Notes under the pieces: generated by a model
The model's database searches: none
Seen by the model: only the letters and a program-made list of their open reading frames with translations
What the model was told of the DNA's origin: nothing
Source: Chitinophaga jiangningensis
Lineage (GTDB): Bacteria; Bacteroidota; Bacteroidia; Chitinophagales; Chitinophagaceae
DNA length: 64,000 bases
Assembly (NCBI RefSeq): GCF_900142605.1
Contig: NZ_FRBL01000005.1
Span: 571,716 to 635,715 of the forward strand
Direction: 5' to 3'
In this document: positions 18,443 to 26,854 of the stretch, in pieces
Numbering within the stretch: the first letter of the stretch is position 1
Layout: each line of letters begins with the position of its first letter
Made by a program: the position numbers and the translations under genes

Positions 18443-19030
18443 GTGCACGATTCAACGATTAATGAGCTCATTGCCGGGTGTTGCAAAAAAAATCGCAGCA
18501 GCCAGGAAGCACTGTACCGAAATTTCTTCGGCTATGCTATGAGCATCGCTATGCGTTATGCACACCAACGGGATGAAGCGATCGAAATACTCAATGATGC
18601 TTTTCTGAAAGTATTTCAACATATCCAGACTTTCGATACCAACCGTTCCTTTAAATCCTGGCTCGCAAAAATTATCGTGAATACCGCGATCGACTACCTG
18701 AGGAAACAAAAGAAAATAGCCTTTACTGAAGAAATATCCGCCGGAGTAGAACTCAGTATAGCAGATAGTATAGTGGATAAACTTAGTTACAACGAATTAC
18801 TACAACTCGTGCAGGCATTACCTCCATCTTACAGAACTGTATTCAACCTGTACGTAATGGATGGATTCCAGCACCAGGAAATAGCACGCATGCTCAGCAT
18901 CTCAGAAGGAACATCGAAATCTAATCTGTTTAAAGCAAAGAAAATATTGAAGGAAAAAATACTGAACGTAGCCAGTACACCAAACGAAGACGGTATTGGC
19001 GCCGATATATCCCTGTTTAACAATGAATGA
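18443..19030 (+). CDS. ECF-type RNA polymerase sigma factor
   Basis: A 195-residue extracytoplasmic-function sigma factor. Region 2 covers about residues 25-95 (EALYRNFFGYAMSIAMRYAHQRDEAIEILNDAF, with FKSWLAKIIVNTAIDYLR), and region 4 about 125-180 (LPPSYRTVFNLYVMDGFQHQEIARML, then a recognition helix SEGTSKSNLFKAKKIL). I use the GTG at 18443, because a stop lies just upstream in frame and no early ATG exists. Its last 8 bases overlap the start of the next gene, a membrane protein likely to act as its regulator, so the two should be translated together. Confidence 0.9.
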   Translation: MHDSTINELIAGCCKKNRSSQEALYRNFFGYAMSIAMRYAHQRDEAIEILNDAFLKVFQHIQTFDTNRSFKSWLAKIIVNTAIDYLRKQKKIAFTEEISAGVELSIADSIVDKLSYNELLQLVQALPPSYRTVFNLYVMDGFQHQEIARMLSISEGTSKSNLFKAKKILKEKILNVASTPNEDGIGADISLFNNE

Positions 19031-20147
19031 CAACTTCGAAAATAGTATCCGTAAAAAGCTGCAGGAAGCTGATTTTCCATTTGACCAGGAAGCCTGGAAT
19101 CAAATGGAAAACTTGCTGAATAAAGATAAAGATGATGATAAACCACCCATCTGGTGGTGGCTCATCCTGCCTCTCTGTGCTATTATTATCGCAGTCGTAT
19201 TCCACTTATTCCAACAACCTGAACGCAAACCTGATCAACTAACAGTAGCCTCACCCACCACCGACTCAGCCATCGTACTACATACGCCCGGCGCCACAAA
19301 AGAGGAAAAGAGGGAGATACGTAAAACCACCGAAAAAGCAACATTTACATCTCCCCAAACAAACCATAAAAAATCATTTTATCAGGGAACATTCACAACG
19401 AAAAATGATGCTGAAATTACTGCTGAAAATATTACACCAGGAGCATTTGATACATGGCATAAAGTATATAACTTTAACGTATATACGAAAATAGATAACA
19501 CTGTTGAAATACCTGTAATATCAGGCATCACAGCCGATACCATCTCCCTAAAACCAAAAACAAAAAAATCATTTAACAGACTGTATGCAGGCCTGTCAGC
19601 CGGACCTGACTATAATGTTGCTGCTTCATTTAAATATGCCAGGTTAGGATTTAATCTGGGTGCAGTACTACACTATTATTTTAAACCCAGATGGTTTATA
19701 TCCACCGGCATTACCTACAGCAAAAAAATATACGGCGCCACACCACAGGATTACAAAGGAACTTATAATAGTTACCTCAAAAAAATTGATGCGGATTGTA
19801 ATGTGCTGGAAATCCCCCTCAATATCAACTACGTCTTCCTTAAAAAGAAAAACTTCAGCCTGAGTGCTACCGCCGGTACCAGCAGCTATTTCATGCTCAA
19901 AGAGCAATACAATTACAGGTACAATAATCCCAGCTACGATAAAGAAGCTGTTGTGACCAACGAAAATAAACACTACCTGGCAGTACTCAACGTAGGAGCA
20001 TTATATCAGCAACCTGTTGGTAACAGGCTCATACTTGGGGTGCAACCTTACGCAAAAATTCCACTTTCCGGGGTGGGAGCAGGACAAGTAAAATTGTATT
20101 CCTCCGGCATCACACTACAACTCACGCTCACCGGCCGTAAAAAGTAA
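19023..20147 (+). CDS. Membrane-anchored barrel protein, probable anti-sigma partner
   Basis: A 374-residue protein that starts inside the sigma gene (ATG at 19023, overlap ATGAATGA). Residues 1-~48 are soluble and acidic (FENSIRKKLQEADFPFDQEAWNQME, a style common to anti-sigma starts in this family). One membrane helix spans about 52-69 (WWWLILPLCAIIIAVVFHLF). A Ser/Thr/Lys-rich linker follows. The C-terminal ~190 residues (LYAGLSAGPDYNVAASFKYA to LQLTLTGRKK) look like a small PorT-type outer-membrane barrel. The combination suggests a trans-envelope signalling protein. The role as sigma regulator is inferred from the overlap and architecture. Confidence 0.75.
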   Translation: MNDNFENSIRKKLQEADFPFDQEAWNQMENLLNKDKDDDKPPIWWWLILPLCAIIIAVVFHLFQQPERKPDQLTVASPTTDSAIVLHTPGATKEEKREIRKTTEKATFTSPQTNHKKSFYQGTFTTKNDAEITAENITPGAFDTWHKVYNFNVYTKIDNTVEIPVISGITADTISLKPKTKKSFNRLYAGLSAGPDYNVAASFKYARLGFNLGAVLHYYFKPRWFISTGITYSKKIYGATPQDYKGTYNSYLKKIDADCNVLEIPLNINYVFLKKKNFSLSATAGTSSYFMLKEQYNYRYNNPSYDKEAVVTNENKHYLAVLNVGALYQQPVGNRLILGVQPYAKIPLSGVGAGQVKLYSSGITLQLTLTGRKK

Positions 20148-20272
20148 TATCCGGCTAAAATCCGCCACCATTGCGGGGCATGAACAAAGCCCGCTCTACA
20201 TTGTTATTTTTTAACAGGAGATGAATGCCAACAGGCATGAAAATATTACTGTTTTCTTAAAAAATAACTGAT

Positions 20273-20704
20273 ATGGCTAACAAGAAAAATAATCCTCCCA
20301 AAAACACGGATAAAAACAAGAAAGATAAAGAGCAGGAAGAATTTCCAGGGTATCCTGAATATCCCGCCAGTGAAGATATTATGAACCGGGATAATCGCGA
20401 TAATGAGGTGGATCTGGACATGGATGAAGTAACCCGCTCTTTCCGGCATAACAGCGAAATACCGCCTAAAAAGGGACAGAAAAGACCCAAAGGTGATGAG
20501 CAGGAAGAAACATGGCGGAATGATAAAATTGGCGACGATCTGGATGTTCCCGGCTCAGACTTGGATGATGACGATGAAGCAATAGGTAGCGAGGACGAAG
20601 AAAATAATATCTACAGCATTGGTGGCGACAGGCACGAGGACCTTGAAGAAACCAATGACGACCTGATAGAGGATGAAGATGATTTTGAAGATGAAAAATA
20701 CTAG
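20273..20704 (+). CDS. Acidic low-complexity hypothetical protein
   Basis: A 143-residue protein with a basic, proline-rich start (ANKKNNPPKNTDKNKKDKEQ) and a strongly acidic tail (DDDDEAIGSEDEENN, DDLIEDEDDFEDEKY). It has no membrane segment, signal peptide or cysteine motif, and is probably intrinsically disordered. Codon use is like its neighbours. It ends 2 bp from the convergent cardiolipin synthase gene. No function can be proposed. Confidence 0.7.
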   Translation: MANKKNNPPKNTDKNKKDKEQEEFPGYPEYPASEDIMNRDNRDNEVDLDMDEVTRSFRHNSEIPPKKGQKRPKGDEQEETWRNDKIGDDLDVPGSDLDDDDEAIGSEDEENNIYSIGGDRHEDLEETNDDLIEDEDDFEDEKY

Positions 20705-20706
20705 CA

Positions 20707-22185
20707 CTATAACAATGGTGCAAGGAGTCTGCACGTACTGTCCAGGAAGCGTTTCATGGTATTTCTTCTGTTCCAGCGCGTTTCCTGGACAGGCGAGGCA
20801 TACAACAGATCCTCGTCAAATACACGATTAAGTTTGGTTGCTACTGTTTCATCATAAATCAGCGCCCCGATTTCACAATTAAGATAAAAGCTTCTGTTAT
20901 CCAGGTTTACGGAGCTTACCCACGACAGGTTATCATCAATCACCATGGTTTTGGCATGTATGAAACCACGTGTATAGAAATATACCTTTACACCCGCTTC
21001 CAGCAAGGGCTTCATATAGGATAAGGCAGCATGCTGCACAATAAAAGAATCACCCCGGTAAGGCAGTATTAACTCTACCTGTTTACCCGCCAGGGCTGCC
21101 AGCTGCAAAGCCGACAAAATCTGATCCGTAGGAATAAAATACGGATTTGTAATCCTGATACGACGTTGTGCCAGGTTAATGGCCATCACGATCGTATTCA
21201 TAGACATTGGCCAATCGGAATCCGGTGCACTGGCCACTATATCCGTAAAGCAGGTATCCCGCATTACGCTACGCTGGAAATACGGATGCTCAAAGGAAAA
21301 TACTTTTTTACTCACATAGCGGTAACTCATTAAAAACTGCAGCTGTAGCATGTTTACGGCATCACCAACAATTTTTAGGTGTGTATCCCGCCAGAATAGG
21401 GAATGCTTGCCATTGTTGAGGTAACGATCATCCATGTTAATACCACCTACAAATCCGGTATTCCCGTCCACCACTATAATTTTGCGGTGATTGCGATAGT
21501 TGGCGTTTACATAAAAATTGATGAGTACCGGCGAAAAAACATAGACTTCAGCGCCATGCTCCTTTAATACTTTCGGGATTGTTCCGATGTGGTTAGAACC
21601 CATATCGTCGTAGATAAAACGCACGATAACGCCTTGCTGCAATTTATCCAGCAGGATGGCCAGCATTTCCTTACCCACTTCATCTTCGGTGATGATGTAA
21701 TATTCAATGTGAATATGATGTTTGGCGGCACGTAATGCACTAAATACTTCCGGGAATTTTTCCTCCCCATTTACCAGCACTTTTACTTCGTTATTTTTAG
21801 TAAGAAGCGATTGCTTCGTATTCAGCAGCATCGCAGATAATTCCTGTTTCTTTCCCTGTTCCTGCCGCAGTTCCATCTGCATACGCTGTAGCTCGGCACG
21901 TTGCGAATGCATATAACTTTCAAACAATACTTCATCCTTACTGCCCTTTAATGTAAACCTTCTTTTCTTTCTGAAATCGCGGCCGAGATAGTAATAAATA
22001 ATAAGCCCTAATACCGGTACAAAAACGAGCAGCAGTATATATGCAATCGCTTTCACGGGGTTCCTGTTTTCCAACAAAATTGTAAACACCACACCCACGA
22101 GGGAGAGCGTTAATAAAATCGTACTTCCCAGTTTCAGATATGGATGCCAGTTAAATCCGTATATGAACGAATAAAGTTGCTGCAT
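20707..22185 (-). CDS. cls: Cardiolipin synthase (phospholipase-D type)
   Basis: A 492-residue inner-membrane enzyme that joins two phosphatidylglycerols into cardiolipin. Two N-terminal helices (about 18-37 and 45-67; STILLTLSLVGVVFTILL and AIAYILLLVFVPVLGLIIYY) precede two PLD domains with full HKD motifs: HRKIIVVDGNTGFVGGINMDD and HAKTMVIDDNLSWVSSVNLDN. Length and architecture match bacterial ClsA. It is a single-gene unit, downstream of the GH36 gene on the same strand but separated from it by a terminator. Confidence 0.93.
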   Translation of the reverse strand: MQQLYSFIYGFNWHPYLKLGSTILLTLSLVGVVFTILLENRNPVKAIAYILLLVFVPVLGLIIYYYLGRDFRKKRRFTLKGSKDEVLFESYMHSQRAELQRMQMELRQEQGKKQELSAMLLNTKQSLLTKNNEVKVLVNGEEKFPEVFSALRAAKHHIHIEYYIITEDEVGKEMLAILLDKLQQGVIVRFIYDDMGSNHIGTIPKVLKEHGAEVYVFSPVLINFYVNANYRNHRKIIVVDGNTGFVGGINMDDRYLNNGKHSLFWRDTHLKIVGDAVNMLQLQFLMSYRYVSKKVFSFEHPYFQRSVMRDTCFTDIVASAPDSDWPMSMNTIVMAINLAQRRIRITNPYFIPTDQILSALQLAALAGKQVELILPYRGDSFIVQHAALSYMKPLLEAGVKVYFYTRGFIHAKTMVIDDNLSWVSSVNLDNRSFYLNCEIGALIYDETVATKLNRVFDEDLLYASPVQETRWNRRNTMKRFLDSTCRLLAPLL

Positions 22186-22269
22186 ATATACTTTTATAGG
22201 GTATGAAGATACAAAACCCGTTATTTATAACAGTTTAGGTTTACTTATGTTGCATCAGGGCGCACAACA

Positions 22270-22304
22270 AGCAGGCTCCCGGCCCAGCGGGCCGGGAGCC
22301 TGCT
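22270..22304 (-). terminator. GC-rich hairpin terminator of the alpha-galactosidase gene
   Basis: A perfect 16-bp stem (22270-22285 with 22289-22304, 3-base loop), read on the minus strand and followed by TTGTTGTG. It lies 19 bp after the gene's stop. Confidence 0.75.
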
Positions 22305-22323
22305 AAAGGTATATTCATCACCG

Positions 22324-24483
22324 TTAGAGCGCGGTAACTTCCAGTATGTTACTGGTGAGCGATGTTGCACGTGGAACCAAATTTAATCCAACAGTCATCA
22401 GGAAATCGCCACTATACGACTGATTGAATTTTAAATTACTGTTAGTACCGGGGAAGAGGTTAATTTCCTTCACGGTATACTGCTGTTTCGGATCCAGGCC
22501 CTGTAGTTTTACATTTGAGAAAACTTCTTTTCTGCGCACGTTCATCAGGTAGTTAAAGACAATTGCTTTTTTCTTATCGTTGTCCACATATTGGAATACG
22601 GCTCTCTCTTCTTCATACGGCGAGATAATACGATAGAGGTCCCCATACCAGATGATATCACGTATACGGTTATACGTTTTTACTGCCTGCTGGCTGAATT
22701 GCATTTCTTTCTCTGTAAAGGCATCTACTTTGATATCATAACCGAGCTTGCCCATCATAGCCACGTCTGTCCTGAATTTCAGGGATTGCTTACCCCAGTT
22801 GGTAACATGCGCAGCCATGGTAATGGAAGGGAAGAAGTGGCTGTAGCCATATTGGATATAAATGCGTTCGAGACCATCGGTGTTATCACTTGGCCAGAAC
22901 TCCGTGAAGTATTTCATGGCGCCATAATCGGTACGTCCACCGCCACCAGAGCAGAGCATAATAGGCAGGTGTGGATATTTAGCCCTTACCTTGTCCATTA
23001 CTTTATAAAAGCCACGTACATAGTCAATGAATAACTGAGATTGGTTTTCTTTCAGGTAAGGGCTGTAAGTATTCGTCATCATACGGTTACAATCCCATTT
23101 AATGTAGGCAATACCTGGATTGCCGGACAATGTTTTATCCACAATGCCATATACAAAGTCCTGCACAGCCGGATTGGTAAGGTCCAGCACCATCTGGTTA
23201 CGGTAGTAATGTTCGCTGCGGTTAGGAAGGCGCAGGACCCAATCGGGATGCTGTGTGTACAGTTCACTTTTCGGGTTTACCATTTCAGGTTCCAGCCATA
23301 TGCCGAATTTAACGCCTTGCTTTTCTGCGGCTTTCACGAGGTAACCCAAACCATCAGGGAGTTTGGTTTTGTTTGGTTCCCAGTCGCCCAGGCCTGCATT
23401 ATCCGCATTGCGTGGGTATTTATTGGCAAACCAGCCATCGTCGAGGAGGAACATATCCACACCCAGTTTGGCCGCGCCGCCGAATAATTCGCTGAGTTGT
23501 TGCTGGTTAAAGTCCATACCGGTGGCTTCCCAGTTATTGAGTAAAGTAAGGCGCGGGGTATGACCATCCAGGATACCATATTTCACCGCCCAGTGATGAA
23601 GGTTGCGGCTGGCAGTACCTTTACCTGTATTAGACCAGGTAAATATGAATGCAGGTGTGGTAAATACTTCTTTAGGCTGCAGCAGGTAGTCGGAGGCATA
23701 TGGGTTAATGCCCGCGTTAATGTGCAGTGCGTTGACCTGATCTATTTCAAAAGCGAAGCGGAAGTTACCCGTCCAGGCGAGGGTGCCGGCGAGCACTTCG
23801 CCGCTGTTTTCTGCGGCGGCATTGTCGAGGGAGAGGAGGAACATGGGCGACATATACATGTTAGCGCGACTACCGAGCTTACTGTCCAGTATTTTCATAC
23901 CGGCGGTAAGTGGTTGTTCTTCCATTTTCACTTCGCTGGCCCAGTCGCCATGAAATTGGGTGAGATAATATTTGTCCGCGTTGAAATGCAGCATAGCGCT
24001 GGAATAATCCGTCAGGCGCAGTGCTTTCTTTTCCTGGTGTTTAATTTCTGACCATGCCTTTACGATGTCTTCATTATAGAAGCTTTCGAAATGCAGGATA
24101 ACGTCTACCGGGTATACGGGATCTTTTAAAGTGATGGTTGTTTCCGTGACGTTATCGTCCTGTTTGGTCACTTTATGGGACACGTACCGAAGTTCCAGGG
24201 AGGGATTACCATCGTTATGAACCAGGCGGATGGCGGGTTCGAGCAAGCTTTCAAGTCCTGCTGTGATGTACGCCTCCTGTGCCGACCGGGTAGCCGTATC
24301 AGCATTTTCGGGTTGTAATTTAGCGCCGAGGTATTGCTGGATGAGCCTTCCCTGGCTGTTGGTGGAATAGAGCAGGCTAACGTTGCGGGTGGCAATTCGT
24401 ATGAGCTGTCGTTGTGCATAGCTGCTGCCGGATGTGAGTATCAGCACCAGAAAGAGTAGTTTCTTCATGCGTATTTTTTTCAA
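22324..24483 (-). CDS. Alpha-galactosidase, glycoside hydrolase family 36
   Basis: A 719-residue secreted or periplasmic alpha-galactosidase that removes terminal alpha-galactose from oligosaccharides. A signal peptide ends near SGSSYAQ (residues ~18-24); the ATG at 24468 (MKKLLFLVLIL) is an equally good start. The N-terminal beta-supersandwich is followed by the TIM barrel with LLDDGWF (347-352) and the nucleophile D464 in YIKWDCNR; the acid/base is D533 in FWPSDNTDGLER. The C-terminal beta domain is complete. No SusC/D genes are nearby. A degenerate parS-like sequence lies inside its 3' end. Confidence 0.93.
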   Translation of the reverse strand: MKKIRMKKLLFLVLILTSGSSYAQRQLIRIATRNVSLLYSTNSQGRLIQQYLGAKLQPENADTATRSAQEAYITAGLESLLEPAIRLVHNDGNPSLELRYVSHKVTKQDDNVTETTITLKDPVYPVDVILHFESFYNEDIVKAWSEIKHQEKKALRLTDYSSAMLHFNADKYYLTQFHGDWASEVKMEEQPLTAGMKILDSKLGSRANMYMSPMFLLSLDNAAAENSGEVLAGTLAWTGNFRFAFEIDQVNALHINAGINPYASDYLLQPKEVFTTPAFIFTWSNTGKGTASRNLHHWAVKYGILDGHTPRLTLLNNWEATGMDFNQQQLSELFGGAAKLGVDMFLLDDGWFANKYPRNADNAGLGDWEPNKTKLPDGLGYLVKAAEKQGVKFGIWLEPEMVNPKSELYTQHPDWVLRLPNRSEHYYRNQMVLDLTNPAVQDFVYGIVDKTLSGNPGIAYIKWDCNRMMTNTYSPYLKENQSQLFIDYVRGFYKVMDKVRAKYPHLPIMLCSGGGGRTDYGAMKYFTEFWPSDNTDGLERIYIQYGYSHFFPSITMAAHVTNWGKQSLKFRTDVAMMGKLGYDIKVDAFTEKEMQFSQQAVKTYNRIRDIIWYGDLYRIISPYEEERAVFQYVDNDKKKAIVFNYLMNVRRKEVFSNVKLQGLDPKQQYTVKEINLFPGTNSNLKFNQSYSGDFLMTVGLNLVPRATSLTSNILEVTAL
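22363..22378. other. Degenerate parS-like sequence inside the GH36 gene
   Basis: TGTTGCACGTGGAACC matches TGTTCCACGTGGAACA at 14 of 16 bases and keeps the CACGTGGAAC half. It lies about 6 kb from parS site 3. It may be chance within coding sequence. Confidence 0.35.
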
Positions 24484-24665
24484 ACGGGAGAATTATAAGC
24501 GTACAAAATACAAATAAAAAAATAGGGAAGGCGGACATTATCTATCGGGAAAAAAATTACTGTCTGGAGAAATAAAGTAGAGTTTGTTAACAACCAATAA
24601 ACAAATCGCTTTTGTAGAAGCTGTTAATTGCAAAAATGATAACCCTTAAAATAACTTAGAAAGCC

Positions 24666-25187
24666 ATGTTTGTTGCCCGGCAGAAGCTATTTGTGTTGGT
24701 AAGTTTACCACATAGCGGTATATACGACACCGCACACAGGATATTTCAGCGTTCAAGTTTTTTCCCTTTTAAGGGACCAATCCGGTGCGCCGGGTTTGGG
24801 GAGGCATTGTTTGCGGTGTTAAATGTGCATAATTACCGGTTATCCACAAGAGAATACCTTAGGGAGTTAAGGCGTTTCTTACGCCGTCATGGGGGCAAGG
24901 AGGTCCACCTGGTATTAAACCTGGTATTGTATACGGAAGGAACGCATGCCATGGGAGAGGTGATCAGGGAGTTAAACCGGACGAGTCTGGATATACATTA
25001 CCTGGTACTGCAGAGTAATTATATAAACAGGCAGGTGATGTCCTCTGAGCTGCTGGCTGTATTAAAAGGCTGGATAAAGCAGGGGACGGTGCATGTGAAT
25101 GATACGCTGGTAATGGGGTCGCAGATTCGGCTGGATCAACGTGCGGAAGAACTGTGTGCCGTGATACGGCAGGTAGTGGCTTCGTAG
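24666..25187 (+). CDS. Hypothetical protein
   Basis: A 173-residue basic protein that I do not recognise. It starts MFVARQKLFVLVSLPHSGIY and has no clear signal peptide or membrane segment. A central Arg/Leu-rich helix (LSTREYLRELRRFLRRHGGKEV) and alternating beta/helix pattern suggest a small alpha/beta fold. The long frame and absence of an alternative frame support it being real, though the start is uncertain because no ribosome-binding site guides it. It is followed by the ~82-bp repeat array. Confidence 0.55.
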   Translation: MFVARQKLFVLVSLPHSGIYDTAHRIFQRSSFFPFKGPIRCAGFGEALFAVLNVHNYRLSTREYLRELRRFLRRHGGKEVHLVLNLVLYTEGTHAMGEVIRELNRTSLDIHYLVLQSNYINRQVMSSELLAVLKGWIKQGTVHVNDTLVMGSQIRLDQRAEELCAVIRQVVAS

Positions 25188-25329
25188 ATACGGTATAGTG
25201 AGTCGCTTTGCAAAAACGCAATAAGAGCGGCTTAAATGGAGTGTTTTACTTTCTGGGTATAACCCGAGAGGTGGGAAGGTATTGGCGTATTTTAAGGCTT
25301 GCAGAACGGTTTACAGGAGTTCTGTGAGT

Positions 25330-25857
25330 GTGTGATAACCGGCGGCATTGGTATGGCTCCGGATGGGGTGGTATTGGGTTATTTGCCAGGGAGTTTTTGG
25401 ATTTTAGAGAGATATGACTGCCTCGGAATCAGCGCATGATCCGGATGGGATGGTATTGGGTATTAGCCAGGGAGTTTTTAGGTTTTAGAGAGATATGACT
25501 GCCCCGGAATTAGCGCATGCTCCGGATGGGATGGTATTGGGTTATTAGCCAGGGTGTTTTTAGGTTTTTATAGAGATTTGAATGTCTCGGAATCAGCGAG
25601 TGCTCCGGATGGGCAGTATTGGGTCATATGCAAGGGAGTCTTTGTTTTTTATAGAGATATGACTGCCGCGGAATCAGCGAATGCTCCGGATGGGCAGTAT
25701 TGGGTCATTAGTAAGGTGAGTTTTTTGGTTTTTATAGAGATGTGAATGCCACGAATCAGCGCATGCTCCGGATGGGCGGTACTTGGTTATTAGCAAGAGA
25801 GTTTTTAGGTTTTATAGAGAAATGAATGCCCCGGAATCAGTGTATTAACCGGATCTT
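25330..25857. repeat. Seven-copy tandem array of an ~82-bp unit
   Basis: The anchor CCGGAT recurs at 25359, 25441, 25522, 25605, 25686, 25768 and 25849, a spacing of 81-83 bp. Each unit carries GAATCAGCGCATGCTCCGGA-like and TTTTTAGGTTTTATAGAGA-like blocks around GGGCAGTATTGGGT. The period is not constant modulo three, so the array is not coding as a whole, although single units can be read as short peptides. There is no spacer variation as in CRISPR. The ~140 bp before the array hold no gene. Confidence 0.88.
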
Positions 25858-25995
25858 TTATTTTGGGGCAGCTAAATTTTGGACCATTACATCCTGGATA
25901 ACGTCCAATGCATCATTGGCGGAGCCCAGGATATTGTATGCGAAAGGAAATAGTTTTTTCTGATAGTATTCAATAAATCCATGCTGAAAGATTGA
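25858..25995 (-). pseudogene. N-terminal remnant of an ECF sigma factor
   Basis: Read on the minus strand, about 41 codons give GFIEYYQKKLFPFAYNILG followed by SANDALDVIQDVMVQNL, a clear sigma-70 region-2 start (compare FPFAYRxLGSxxDAEDVVQDV in SigJ-like factors). It ends at TAA right where the tandem array begins, so regions 2.3 to 4 are missing, and no start codon is close in frame. I read it as a broken sigma gene cut off by the array. The longer open frame upstream is antisense to the next gene and not part of it. Confidence 0.6.
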
Positions 25996-26161
25996 TCTGT
26001 TTTTCAAACTTGTACGCTGAAATGCGAAAGGGTTTTTAAAGTGCAAATGTTGGGGGTTTCTTCCTTTACACAATGGCGTAAAATGGTAATACAATGTCGC
26101 CATATGGTAACAATGCCGCCTATAGTCTGCTTTAGCTTTGTGGAAACAAAAACCTAAAGCT

Positions 26162-26530
26162 ATGACACTTAAAAATGTATTATTAATCAATGGGATCAGT
26201 TCAGGTATCACAGGTTGCTTATTAGTGGCAATGCCGGCCTTTTTTGCCAATCTGTTTGCTGTCAGCAACACTACACCTTTTAGTGAAGTAGGGATTTTCC
26301 TGGTATTGTTTGCGCTGTTTGTACTCATTGCAGCCTTCAGAAATCCTGTACAAAAAAGCTGGGCCAGGTTGATTACCGGTTTGGATATCACTTGGGTAAT
26401 TGCTAGTGTGGTACTTGTAGCGATTGTTTTTTCTTCCATCAGCGTTATCGGCTCAGTTTTAATTGTTGGGGTGGCTGCCTGGGTTGGGCTGATGGCTTTT
26501 TTACAGGGCAAAACACTGCGCAACGCCTGA
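26162..26530 (+). CDS. Small four-helix membrane protein
   Basis: A 122-residue integral membrane protein with four hydrophobic segments: VLLINGISSGITGCLLVAMP (about 5-24), VGIFLVLFALFVLIAAF, LDITWVIASVVLVAIVF and VIGSVLIVGVAAWVGLMAFL. I choose the ATG at 26162 (MTLKNVLL), not the upstream frame start at 26138. It is divergent from the sigma remnant, so it may have belonged to that sigma factor's locus. No family is recognised with confidence. Confidence 0.72.
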   Translation: MTLKNVLLINGISSGITGCLLVAMPAFFANLFAVSNTTPFSEVGIFLVLFALFVLIAAFRNPVQKSWARLITGLDITWVIASVVLVAIVFSSISVIGSVLIVGVAAWVGLMAFLQGKTLRNA

Positions 26531-26668
26531 TGTAGGCTGAGATATATGAAGAAGTGGGATGATAATCGTTAGCTTATTCAGTTTGGCTTTACAGAAAGCA
26601 TCACTTTGAGGAGCTGTATAATTGAAGGAGTGAAAGTAGTAGTTAGTAGGTACTGGTATAAAACACAA

Positions 26669-26695
26669 AAGCCTCACATTGCTGTGAGGCTTTTT
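26669..26695 (-). terminator. Terminator of tRNA-Phe (bidirectional)
   Basis: An inverted repeat AAGCCTCAC/GTGAGGCTT with a 6-base loop has T-rich tails on both strands and lies 5 bp beyond the tRNA 3' end. Confidence 0.75.
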
Positions 26696-26699
26696 CGAG

Positions 26700-26772
26700 T
26701 GGTGTGAGGCGGGATCGAACCGCCGACACAAGGATTTTCAGTCCTTTGCTCTACCGACTGAGCTACCGCACC
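26700..26772 (-). tRNA. tRNA-Phe (GAA)
   Basis: On the minus strand the 73-nt cloverleaf is complete: D-stem GCTC/GAGC, anticodon stem AAGGA/TCCTT with loop CTGAAAA (anticodon GAA), and T-arm GGCGG-TTCGATC-CCGCC. CCA is not encoded. The acceptor stem pairs GGTGCGG with TCACACC, which leaves a C5-A68 mismatch and a G7-U66 wobble, unusual for a functional tRNA. Confidence 0.93.
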
Positions 26773-26854
26773 ATCTTTTTTGTGTGTCCATCTCGTGTGA
26801 TGGGATTGCAAAAGTACATTAAAAATTGATTCTGCAAAATTTTTTTTCAAACTT

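Noticed and set aside
25554..25745. 63-residue frame with repeated peptide in the ~82-bp array
   Set aside because: Unit lengths vary from 81 to 83 bp, so the frame is not kept over the array.
25330..25857. CRISPR array
   Set aside because: Whole units are similar with no unique spacers, the period is ~82 bp, and no cas genes are near.
25996..26523. Upstream extension of the sigma-remnant frame to 221 residues
   Set aside because: The extension is antisense to the small membrane-protein gene and has no sigma-like sequence.
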